Shown in pieces: positions 54,085-63,300 of a stretch of 64,000 bases of DNA. Made by a program: the position numbers and the translations under genes. The stretch is from positions 1 to 64,000 of the forward strand of contig JAJYKK010000004.1 of assembly GCA_021788645.1 (NCBI GenBank), in the 5' to 3' direction. The stretch is from Pseudomonadota bacterium. GTDB taxonomy: Bacteria > Pseudomonadota > Gammaproteobacteria > Burkholderiales > JAKAFK01. Each line of letters starts with the position of its first letter. The stretch's first letter is position 1. The notes below the pieces were generated by a model. It saw only the letters and a program-made list of their open reading frames with translations. It was not told the origin of the DNA and did not search any database.

Positions 54085-55098
54085 TTATTTGGCGGTCATC
54101 AGGGCGAGGGTGGTATCCAACATGCGGTTCGAGAAGCCCCACTCGTTGTCGTACCAGGCCAGCACCTTGACCATCTTGCCTTCCATGACCTTGGTGAGGG
54201 TCGCCTCATAGGTCGAGGAGACGCTCGAGTGGTTGAAGTCGCAGGACACGAGCGGCAGGTCGTTGTAGGCGAGGATGCCCTTCAGTTCGCCTTCGGAGGC
54301 CTCCTTCATGATGGCGTGGATCTCGTCCTTGGTGGTGGCGCGCGCCGCCGTGAAGGTGAGGTCCACCAGGGAGACGTTGATGGTCGGCACGCGCACCGCG
54401 AAGCCGTCCAGCTTGCCGTTGAGCTCCGGCAGGACCAGGCCGACCGCAGCCGCCGCCCCGGTCTTGGTGGGAATCATCGACATGGTGGCCGAGCGCGCGC
54501 GGCGCAGGTCCGAGTGGTACACGTCGGTGAGCACCTGATCGTTGGTGTAGGAGTGGATGGTGGTCATCAGGCCGTTGACGATGCCGATCTTCCGGTGCAG
54601 CGGGGCCACCAGCGGCGCGAGGCAGTTGGTCGTGCACGAGGCGTTGGAGATGACCGTGTCGGTCGCCTTGAGGGCCTGGTGGTTGACGCCGTAGACGATG
54701 GTGGCATCGACATCCTTGCCGCCGGGGGCGGAGATGATCACCTTCTTGGCGCCGGCCGCGAGGTGGGCGGACGCCTTTTCCTTGCTCGTGAAGATCCCCG
54801 TGCACTCGTGCACGACGTCGATGCCGAGCTCCTTCCAGGGCAGTTCGGCGGGGTTGCGGACGGCGCAGACGCGGATCTTGTCGCCGTTGACGATCATGTA
54901 CTCGCCATCGACCGAGACTTCGCCCGGGAAGCGGCCGTGCACGGTGTCGTACTTGGTGAGGTGGGCATTGGTGGCGGCATCGCCCAGGTCGTTGATGGCG
55001 ACGATCTGGATGTCCTTGTTGCGCCCGCCTTCATAGAGCGCACGCAGGATGTTGCGGCCGATCCGGCCATAGCCGTTGATCGCGACTCGAATTGCCAT
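54085..55098 (-). CDS. gap: Glyceraldehyde-3-phosphate dehydrogenase, type I
   Basis: 337 residues. It reduces 1,3-bisphosphoglycerate in the Calvin cycle. [15 protein letters not shown] binds the cofactor; the catalytic Cys is in [26 protein letters not shown] closes the protein. The position after the first beta strand is AINDLGD, the usual NAD(H)-type Asp region. It lies between tkt and pgk. Confidence 0.97.
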   Translation of the reverse strand: MAIRVAINGYGRIGRNILRALYEGGRNKDIQIVAINDLGDAATNAHLTKYDTVHGRFPGEVSVDGEYMIVNGDKIRVCAVRNPAELPWKELGIDVVHECTGIFTSKEKASAHLAAGAKKVIISAPGGKDVDATIVYGVNHQALKATDTVISNASCTTNCLAPLVAPLHRKIGIVNGLMTTIHSYTNDQVLTDVYHSDLRRARSATMSMIPTKTGAAAAVGLVLPELNGKLDGFAVRVPTINVSLVDLTFTAARATTKDEIHAIMKEASEGELKGILAYNDLPLVSCDFNHSSVSSTYEATLTKVMEGKMVKVLAWYDNEWGFSNRMLDTTLALMTAK

Positions 55099-55133
55099 GG
55101 TAAAAACTCCTTTTGTCGAGGGATGGAGAAAAT

Positions 55134-55188
55134 AAAAAAACGCACCGCAGCTTGGCCCCCGGGATCCGCCGGCGGACGCAAGCTGCGG
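55134..55188 (-). terminator. Terminator between tkt and gap
   Basis: CCGCAGCTTG (55145-55154) pairs with CAAGCTGCGG (55179-55188) and, on the minus strand, is followed by GTGCG and then seven T (55134-55140). Confidence 0.82.
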
Positions 55189-55198
55189 CGATGATTCC

Positions 55199-57187
55199 TT
55201 ACAGCACGCTCTTGACCGTGTTGACGACGTTCTCGACGGTGAACCCGAAGACCTTGAAGAGCTCGCCGGCGGGCGCCGATTCGCCGAAGTGGTCGATGCC
55301 GACCACCGCGCCCTCGAGCCCGACGTACTTGCGCCAGTAGTCGGTGACGCCGGCCTCGACTGCGACCCGCACCACGCCCCTGGGCAGGACGCTGTCCTTG
55401 TAGGCCTGATCCTGGCGGTCGAAGACGTTGGTCGAAGGCATCGAGACCACGCGTGCGGGGACGCCCTGCTCGGCGAGCACCTTCTGTGCGCCGACGGCCA
55501 GCGCGACTTCCGATCCGGTGGCGATGATGACCACCTTGGGTGCGCCGCCGGCGGCTTCCGAGAGGACGTAGCCGCCTTGCTTGACCCGTTCGAGGGTCGC
55601 CGCGTCGCGCTTCTGGAAGGGCAGGTTCTGGCGGCTGAAGATCAGGCTGCTGGGGCCCGTCTTGCGCTCCACGGCCTGGGTCCAGGCCACCGCGGATTCG
55701 AGCGTGTCGCACGGACGCCACACGTCCATGTTGGGAATCTGGCGCAAGGTGGCCGTCTGCTCGATCGGCTGGTGGGTCGGTCCGTCTTCTCCCAGCCCGA
55801 TGGAGTCGTGGGTGAACACGAACAGCGAGCGGATTTTCATGAGCGCGGCCATGCGCAGGGCGTTGCGCGCGTATTCGGAGAACATCAGGAAGGTGCCGCC
55901 GAAGGGGATCACGCCGCCATGCAGGGCCATGCCGTTTTCCATCGCGGCCATGCCGAACTCCCGCACCCCGTAGTTGACGTAGTTGCCGCCTTGCTTGCGG
56001 ATGGGGTGCGCCTGCGGCCAGAGCGTGAGGTTCGAGCCGGCCAGATCGGCCGAGCCGCCGACCAGTTCGGGCAGGAGCAGCGCCAAGGCCTCGATGCAGT
56101 TTTGCGAGGCCTTGCGGGTGGCGATGGTTTCCGCCTTGTCGTTGACGGCGCGGATGAACGCCGCCGCCTTCTCCGACCAGTCGGCGGGCAGCTCGCCCGC
56201 CATCCGGCGGGAGAATTCGCGGGCGAGCGCCGGATGGGCCGCGGCGTATTCGGCGAACTTGTTGTTCCAGAGCGTCTCGAGCCCCTCGCCCTTGGTGCGG
56301 CAGTCCCAGCCTTCATAGACGTCCGCGGGGATCTCGAAGGCGGGATGGGTCCAGCCCAAATGGGCGCGCACCGCGGCCACTTCCGCTTCCCCGAGGGCTG
56401 CGCCGTGCACGTCGTGGGTGCCTTCCTTGTTGGGCGAGCCCTTGCCGATCACGGTCTTGCAGCAGATGATCGACGGCTTGTCCTTGACCGCCTTGGCCGC
56501 AACCAGGGCCGCCTCGATGCTCGCGGCATCGTGCCCGTCGACGTTGGGCACGACATGCCAGCCATAGGCTTCGAAGCGCTTGGGCGTGTCGTCCGTGAAC
56601 CAGCCTTCGACATGGCCGTCGATCGAGATGCCGTTGTCGTCATAGAAGGCGATCAGCTTGCCCAGGCCCAGGGTTCCGGCGAGCGAGCAGGCTTCGTGGG
56701 AAATGCCTTCCATGAGGCAGCCGTCGCCCAGGAAGACATAGGTGTGGTGGTCGACGATCTCGTGGCCGGGACGGTTGAACTCTTGCGCGAGGATCTTCTC
56801 GGCGAGCGCCATGCCTACGGCATTGGTGATGCCTTGGCCCAGCGGGCCCGTCGTGGTCTCCACGCCGGGCGTGTAGCCATATTCCGGGTGCCCGGGCGTC
56901 CTGGAGTGAAGCTGGCGGAATTTCTTGATTTCCTCCATCGGCAGGTCGTAGCCGGTCAAGTGGAGCAGCGAGTAGATGAGCATCGAGCCGTGGCCGTTGG
57001 AGAGCACGAAGCGATCGCGGTCCGCCCACTTCGGATTCAGGGGGTTGTGGCGCAGATGGTGGTTCCAGAGGACCTCGGCGATGTCGGCCATGCCCATGGG
57101 GGCGCCGGGATGTCCCGACTTCGCCTTCTCGACCGCATCCATGGACAGCACGCGGATTGCATTTGCAAGATCTTTACGGGTTGCCAT
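55199..57187 (-). CDS. tkt: Transketolase
   Basis: 662 residues, full length. It swaps two-carbon units in the Calvin cycle and pentose phosphate pathway using thiamine diphosphate. [20 protein letters not shown], the thiamine loop [25 protein letters not shown] and EAGVTDYW are diagnostic. It is the first gene of the set tkt-gap-pgk-pyk-fba. RBS GAGAG precedes the ATG. Confidence 0.97.
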   Translation of the reverse strand: MATRKDLANAIRVLSMDAVEKAKSGHPGAPMGMADIAEVLWNHHLRHNPLNPKWADRDRFVLSNGHGSMLIYSLLHLTGYDLPMEEIKKFRQLHSRTPGHPEYGYTPGVETTTGPLGQGITNAVGMALAEKILAQEFNRPGHEIVDHHTYVFLGDGCLMEGISHEACSLAGTLGLGKLIAFYDDNGISIDGHVEGWFTDDTPKRFEAYGWHVVPNVDGHDAASIEAALVAAKAVKDKPSIICCKTVIGKGSPNKEGTHDVHGAALGEAEVAAVRAHLGWTHPAFEIPADVYEGWDCRTKGEGLETLWNNKFAEYAAAHPALAREFSRRMAGELPADWSEKAAAFIRAVNDKAETIATRKASQNCIEALALLLPELVGGSADLAGSNLTLWPQAHPIRKQGGNYVNYGVREFGMAAMENGMALHGGVIPFGGTFLMFSEYARNALRMAALMKIRSLFVFTHDSIGLGEDGPTHQPIEQTATLRQIPNMDVWRPCDTLESAVAWTQAVERKTGPSSLIFSRQNLPFQKRDAATLERVKQGGYVLSEAAGGAPKVVIIATGSEVALAVGAQKVLAEQGVPARVVSMPSTNVFDRQDQAYKDSVLPRGVVRVAVEAGVTDYWRKYVGLEGAVVGIDHFGESAPAGELFKVFGFTVENVVNTVKSVL

Positions 57188-57679
57188 TTTCTCTCGTTCC
57201 AGTGGTTTTAAATCCTGTGCCCCGGCCTTCCAGGCAGGCCGAGGGACGCGATCCCAAGGCCCGTGCGGCCGCGGGTCTTATGCCATCGCCTTCCCGTTCG
57301 GGGAAGGGGGCGCTATTCTTGGGAAGGCCTCCGCAACGGTCGGACGCCTTGCTCCATTTCGATATACGGGTGCTGTTGTCCTTCAATTCGCCTTGGCCCG
57401 TGCGGAAGTTCCGCAGGCGGGGAGCGGCGATCGCGACGGACGAAGCACCGGATTATCGCCCACTCGGCGGGCTTGGGCAATAGTCGTAAGTGGTGGGTTT
57501 TCTTGGGGATGGACCCTGCATGCGACCCGGCCGCAGGCCGGCGCGCCCTGTCATCTTGCCGCCCCTGTCCCATGGCCTCGGGACGTGCTCTTGCGGGCAA
57601 TGATGGGGAACCGCCTAATTGTATTATGTTACTGCACGAGGCGCTTTTCGGATCCCAAAAAAAATTTATGCACGGGGCG
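57188..57679. other. Intergenic region upstream of tkt, about 490 bases
   Basis: It should hold the promoter of the Calvin set, but no clear boxes are found. An A-rich run (57657-57667) lies near the 3' end of the next gene. No gene or RNA recognised. Confidence 0.45.
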
Positions 57680-58525
57680 TCAGCACTTATTGGCGGCCCG
57701 TACCCAGCGCTTCCAGGCGAGGAAGAGATCCGGATTGCGGGCGGCGATGACCGAGCGCGTCCAAATGTCGTCGGCCCAGAAGTCGTCGTGCTCCAGGGTG
57801 CAGATCTGTCCCCCGGCCTCTTCGAGGATCAGCGAGCCGGCCGCATAGTCCCACAGCTTTTGCCCGCCATGCAGGTACACGTCGTAGCGCCCGGCGGCGG
57901 TATAGCACCAGTCCAGGGTGCTTGCGCCGTAGTTGCGCTGCGAGCTGTAGGGGGGCGCGGCGGCCAATTGTTCGGCCAGGTGGGGGCGCAGGCGCTTGAA
58001 GTCGACGCCCGCCATGCTGCGGTGCAGGTCGGGGGTATATCCCTTGATGGGGAGCCGCTCGCCGTTCAGGAACGAGCCTTTGCCGCGCTCGGCATAGAAG
58101 ACCTCGTCGGCGACCGGATCGTAGACGACCCCCAGATGGCTGCGCCCGTTCTTGACCCAGGCCACGGAAACGGCGAAGTAGGGCAGGCCGTTCACGAAGT
58201 TGGAGGTGCCGTCGATGGGGTCGATGCACCACAAGCCCTCCCGGCCGTCGCGCCAGCGCGCCCGCTGCAGCTTGGAGGGCATCTCCTCCCCCAGCACCGG
58301 GCAATCGGCCACGGCGCGCAGGCCCGCCGCCAACGCGCCCTGTGCCACGATGTCCGCCTCGGTCACCAGGCTGCCGTCCACCTTGTGCTGCCGCGCCACC
58401 TTGAGGTAGCGCGGCATGATTTCCTGCTGCGCCACCGTCTTGACGGTGGCAATTACCGCGTCCAGCATGTCCGGATGGCCGGGTGTGCCTGCCCTGGCGG
58501 GGAATGGCTTGATGACGTTCTTCAT
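57680..58525 (-). CDS. Inositol monophosphatase-family phosphatase
   Basis: 281 residues. Metal-binding motifs are Glu80-Glu81 (LGEEMPS), DPIDGTSNFVNG (Asp102, Asp105) and WDYAAGSLILEEAGG. This family covers inositol phosphatases, 3'(2'),5'-bisphosphate nucleotidase (CysQ) and some fructose-1,6-bisphosphatases. The neighbouring Calvin genes include no FBPase, so this protein could serve as one, but it is not provable here. The first Met or Met20 may be the real start. Confidence 0.85.
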   Translation of the reverse strand: MKNVIKPFPARAGTPGHPDMLDAVIATVKTVAQQEIMPRYLKVARQHKVDGSLVTEADIVAQGALAAGLRAVADCPVLGEEMPSKLQRARWRDGREGLWCIDPIDGTSNFVNGLPYFAVSVAWVKNGRSHLGVVYDPVADEVFYAERGKGSFLNGERLPIKGYTPDLHRSMAGVDFKRLRPHLAEQLAAAPPYSSQRNYGASTLDWCYTAAGRYDVYLHGGQKLWDYAAGSLILEEAGGQICTLEHDDFWADDIWTRSVIAARNPDLFLAWKRWVRAANKC

Positions 58526-58555
58526 GGCGTGAACCGGGCGCCTGGGCCAGACGGC

Positions 58556-59113
58556 CTAGGCGCCCTTCCATTTGATGGAGCAGCCCATGCTGGGAATCTG
58601 CTCCGCCGGGCCCGCGCCTGTGCGCGCGACTTGGACCATGGCCTCGAAAAGATCGCGCCGCGCGTCCGCAGGCGCCGTTTCCTTGCGCGAGGCGTCGAGC
58701 CGGCCTCGATACTGCAGCTCCAGCCGGGCGTTGAAGCCGAAGAAATCAGGCGTGCAGACGGCGCCGTAGGCCTTGGCGATCGCTTGCGTCGCGTCTTGCA
58801 CATAAGGGAACGGATAGTCGAATTCGCGCGCCACCTGGGCCATGTTCTCGAAGGAGTCCTCGGGATACTCGCTCGGATCGTTGGACATGATGGCGATCGA
58901 GCGGATCCCGTATTCGGTCAGCTCGCGGCAGTCGCGCACGAGGCGCTCGCGCACCGCCTTGACGTAGGGGCAGTGGTTGCAGATGAACATGACGAGCAGC
59001 CCGTTGGGCCCGCGCACATCGGCCAGGCTATAGCGCCGGCCGTCGATGCCCGGCAGATCGAAGTCCACGGCCTTCCAGCCGAAGTCGCAGACGGGGGTTT
59101 GCAAACTGACCAT
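58556..59113 (-). CDS. Thioredoxin-like (AhpC/TSA-type) protein
   Basis: 185 residues from ATG 59111-59113. A thioredoxin fold with CNHC (Cys45, Cys48) in LLVMFICNHCPYVKAV, and PDFFGFNARLELQYRGRLD. It belongs to a redoxin branch of small cytoplasmic peroxidase/thiol proteins, often with the CNHCPYV motif. No signal peptide. It precedes the phosphatase by 30 bases on the same strand and may be in one unit. Confidence 0.85.
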   Translation of the reverse strand: MVSLQTPVCDFGWKAVDFDLPGIDGRRYSLADVRGPNGLLVMFICNHCPYVKAVRERLVRDCRELTEYGIRSIAIMSNDPSEYPEDSFENMAQVAREFDYPFPYVQDATQAIAKAYGAVCTPDFFGFNARLELQYRGRLDASRKETAPADARRDLFEAMVQVARTGAGPAEQIPSMGCSIKWKGA

Positions 59114-59514
59114 TACCTGTCTTCCCAAGAATTGACGATTGAAGCGGCCGTGGCCCGCAGGTCACGGCTGCCCTGCGAAATCCGCCCAGCGGCGCAGGCC
59201 GATGACCGGCCGGACCGGCGAATCTCCGCGGTGCCCTATTTTGTAGGATGATAGCAGGAAACCGGGAGGGGTCCCATCAGGGCGGCGCGCGCGAGACGTC
59301 TTGGCCCCGACCATGCCAAGCCAACCCACGGGCCGATATGCGCTCGCTCGTCGGAACCTGCAAGGCGGGGCTTCCTGCGCGTGCCCGCCCCTCGCCGCGC
59401 GCCTTCCCGCCGAAAGCGGCGGGACCGTCGTCCGTCGGGTGATCGAACGCCCAGGCGATTCTTGAGCGATTGCTCACAAATGCTTACAATGAGCCCGCGT
59501 AGGAGCGTGACTTG
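59114..59514. other. Divergent intergenic region with the TetR promoter
   Basis: GC-rich except at its right end, where the promoter and operator listed below lie. No gene seen. Confidence 0.5.
59462..59490 (+). promoter_or_regulatory. Sigma70 promoter with embedded palindromic operator of tetR-like gene
   Basis: TTGAGC (59462-59467), 17 bases, TACAAT (59485-59490) make a good promoter. TGAGC-GATT-GCTCA (59463-59476) is a perfect palindrome over the -35 box and spacer, the place where a repressor would block the promoter. Confidence 0.7.
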
Positions 59515-60114
59515 ATGGCGAGACCTGCCGAATTCGATCGGGATGATGTGTTAGACAAAGCGATGAACGCCTTCTGGGAACAAGGCTATTGCGCGACGGG
59601 GGTGGCCGAACTGAGTGCCGTGACGCGGCTGAAGCCAGGCAGCCTGTACGGCGCGTTCGAGTCCAAGCAGAAGCTGTTCATGGCGACCCTTGACCGGTAC
59701 GGGAAGGCGAGCGTCGAATGGCTGCAAGGCACCTTGTCGTCAGCCCCGTCGCCCGTGGCGGGGATCCGTTCCCTGTTCGCCGCGGTGGCGGCGGATGCCG
59801 CAGGGACCGCGGCGCGGCGCAGCTGCTTTCTGGTCAACACGGCATTGGAGATCGCTCGCCACGAGGAACCCATCCGGGACTTGGTCAGCCGCTATTTCCG
59901 CGAGATCGAAGGTGTGCTCAGGCGGACCCTGGAACGGGCCCGGGAGCAAGGGGAAATTTCTCAAGACAAGGATCCCGGCGCACTGGCCGCCTTCCTGATC
60001 TTGAACATCTGGGGGTTGCGTGTCCTTGGCGCCACCAAGCCCAGTCATGAGCAGGCAAGCCTGATGGTGACGCAGATACTGAGGGTGCTCGATGGCAAGG
60101 GCGAGGTCCAATAA
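59515..60114 (+). CDS. TetR/AcrR-family transcriptional regulator
   Basis: 199 residues. The N-terminal HTH (VLDKAMNAFWEQGYCATGVAELSAVTRLKPGSLYGAFESKQKLF, here in parts WEQGYCATGVAELS and KPGSLYGAFESKQKLF) is clear. The C-terminal helical ligand domain has one Cys (RRSCFLVN), a pattern of redox- or electrophile-sensing relatives. ATG 59515 follows AGGAG. It probably represses itself through the upstream palindrome; its other target is not evident. Confidence 0.9.
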   Translation: MARPAEFDRDDVLDKAMNAFWEQGYCATGVAELSAVTRLKPGSLYGAFESKQKLFMATLDRYGKASVEWLQGTLSSAPSPVAGIRSLFAAVAADAAGTAARRSCFLVNTALEIARHEEPIRDLVSRYFREIEGVLRRTLERAREQGEISQDKDPGALAAFLILNIWGLRVLGATKPSHEQASLMVTQILRVLDGKGEVQ

Positions 60115-60333
60115 TGCAAACCGCCGGCAGGCGGACGGCCAGCGGCTTTCTCCTCATCCGGCCGGCCACGAGAAAGGCGCCGGCGTGTCCGCCGCGAGGC
60201 CCTGCCGTGCCCCTAGGGGCGGCAGACCGGGGGCGCGCCCGCTGGGACGGCGGACTTTGGCCGGCCCGAAATGCGGGCGCCGGGGTCGCACGGGCGCCCC
60301 GCTAGGGCCAGGAAACAGGCTGGCGTCGCCGCG

Positions 60334-63300
60334 ATGCTGAAGGCCGAACGGCTGATTCGCCACCTTCAGGGTCCGGGCGCCGCGCGCATCGCGGCGCGCC
60401 GCATCCTGCTCGCCGTCCCGCTGCTCCTCGCCGTGGCCTGGGCCGCGCTGGGCGAACGCCACGACTACCGCGACACGCGACAGCGGGTGTCGGGCGAGGC
60501 CGAGCAGGCGGCGCAGGCCGAAGCCCAGATCATCACGTTGCGGCTGATGCGGCAGTTCCAGGAACTGTCCTTCATCGCCACCGGATTCATCGGCGCGCAG
60601 GGTCCCGAACGGCTCACCGGGGAGCGTCGGCAGCTCCTTTTGCATTTCGCCGCCGCGCATCCCGAGCTCTATGCGATCAACGTGCAATCCGTCCACGGCG
60701 GCCGCATCGTCTGGTCCACCCGCCCCCAGCCCGCGCGGCCGATCACGGCGGCCGCCGGGTTCACCCCCCTGAGCGACCAACCCGAGTTCCTCCTCGGCCG
60801 GGGGCGCTTCGCGCTGCGCTCCGACGATAACGTCCTCACCTTGCGCGTGCGCAGCCCACCCGGCGCCCCCCGCTATTTCGTGGGTTCCCCCTATCGGCTG
60901 AGCGACCTGCTGGCCACCGGCGCGCGCACCCCATTCACGCTGGTCGCGCGCGACCTGCGCGACGGGAGCATCCTGGGGCGTATAGCCGGGGGCCGGGTGA
61001 CGTTCCCGAAAGCCGTGCCCGAGGGACCCGTGCGCCGCACCCTCGCAGGCATGCCGTTGGCCGTGGAGGCGGGCTGGCCGCCCGGCTATGTCGGGCAACG
61101 CTTCCGGCAGCAATTGCCTGCCCGCTTGGCGGTGCGCGCACTCGCCGTCCTCTTCGTCGCACTGGCGGTCGCGGTGGTCGCCCAACTGCTGCGCCGGACG
61201 CAGCGCCTGGCCGACCGCAATGCGGTGGCGGCAGCCGAGGCCATGGCCGCACGACAGCTCAGCGAGGGACTGTTTGACACCATCGGCGCCCTTGCGATGG
61301 TCATGGACGCACAGGGCAACATTCTCCGGCTCAACGCCGAAGCGGAGCGCTTCATGGGCTATGCGCTCGCCGAGGTGCGCGGGATTCCCTATTTCTGGGA
61401 ACGGTTCATTCCGCAGGACGAACGCCCCCGCGTGCGCCGCATCTTCGAGGCCATGCGGGACAACACCCTTCCGCGCGAGACCCAGAACCACTGGGTCTCG
61501 CGGACCGGCGAGCGGCGCTTGTTCCACTGGAGCAACACGATCATGCGCGATGCCCGGGGGCAGCCCGTCTACCTCATCACCGTCGGCACCGACATCACCG
61601 AGCGCACCCGCCTCGCACGCCAGAACGCCCAGCTGCTCGCCTACAACAGCCTGCTCGGCCAGGTCAACCATATCATCGCGCGGGCGGAAGACGCGTCGGG
61701 GTTGCTGCAAACCATTTGCGAACTCGCGGTCAGCCTCACCAACGTCGCCTTGGCGTGGATCGGCCGTCCCGACGAGGCGCTGCGCTTCGAGTTTCTCGCC
61801 AAGGCCGGCCCCGCGCTGGGCTACCTGGAGGACGCCGTGATCTCGGCCGATCCGGAGATCCCCGAAGGGCAAGGCCCCGCCGGCCGCGTCTGGCGCGAGC
61901 ACGAGCCCCTGTTCGACGTTGCGATCGACGCCGAATCCCCGCGCTCGCCCTGGCGCGAGCGCGCGGCGCGCCACGGGCTCGCGGCCACCGCGACGCTTCC
62001 GGTCTTGCGCCGGGGAGAAATCTGGGGCGTGTTCGTGCTCTACATCGCCGACGAGAGCGCGTTCGACGACGCCCTGCGCGCCTTGCTCGCCGAGTTGGCG
62101 GACGACCTCTCGCACGGCCTTGAACACCTGGAGATGCGCCGCTTGAATCAGGTCATGCTCGACCATTCCGACGCGGGCGTCGCCCTGGCGCACCACTGCG
62201 TCCTGGAATTCGGCAACGCGCGCTTGGCGCAGATGCTGGGCCTCGACGGCCCCGGTGATCTCGCCGGGCGACAGATGCGCTCCCTGTATGCGAGCGCCGC
62301 CGCCTATGCGGCGACCGAGGCACGGTGCCAGGGCCGGACGCAGGGCGGGGCGGTCCGCATGGAGGCGGTGGAATTCGCCCGCCGCGACGGCACGCCCGTG
62401 CTGGCAGACCTGGTGGGCGTGCACATGGACGAGGGGCGCTCGGTTTGGACCTTCATCGGCGTCGATGAACGCGAACGGCAGCGGCGCGCCTACCTGGAAC
62501 TCGAGCGTCTGTACCGGGCGCTGATGCGCGCGGCCGACGTGCTGCTGCAAGCCGAGGACGAACAGGCGATTCTCCAGGAGACCTGCGCGCGCCTGGTGGA
62601 CGACACCATGTTCCACGCCGTGTGGATCGGCCGGCCAGGCCCTGACGGGCTGTTCCGCGTGCTCGCGCGGGCCGGTGCGAACGCCGCGATGGTCGATGCC
62701 GTGAGGGTCCCGGTCGACCACCCGGATGCCGTGGTGTCCGCGGCCTGGCGGCGGGCCGAGACGGCTTTCCACAATGACCAGCGCGCCGCCGTCCCGGGGC
62801 CCTGGCGCGAGGCGTTGATCCGCCACGATTGGGCCGCCGTGCTGGGAACGCCGATTCGCCGCGGTTCAGTGGTCTGGGCCGTTCTCGTGTTCGTGGCCCC
62901 CGGGCGGGACGTCTTCAACGCCTCGAGCGTCGAGCTGTGCGAACGCGTCGCCGCGTTGCTCGGGCGCGGACTGGACGAAATCGACCATAAGGCGGCAATG
63001 GCCACGCTGCGGTTGGAAGAGTCGCACCGGGCGCGCCACGATGCGCTCACCCACCTGCCCAATCGGCTGAGCCTCGCAGAGCGGCTGCCCCAGGCCATTG
63101 CCCGGGCCCAGCGGCGCGGCACGCGGCTGGCGGTGGGGATGATCGACCTCGACGATTTCAAGGCGATCAACGACGCTCTCGGGCACGATGCGGGTGACTT
63201 GCTGCTGCGCACCTTCGCGGACCGGATCGAAAAGGGTGAGCGCGAAACTGATTTTTTCGCCCGCCTGGGCGGCGACGAATTCGTGGTCGTGTTCGAGGAC

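Noticed and set aside
60154-62826. 890-residue open frame on the minus strand opposite the large sensor cyclase
   Set aside because: Noise composition, while the plus strand encodes well-known domains throughout.
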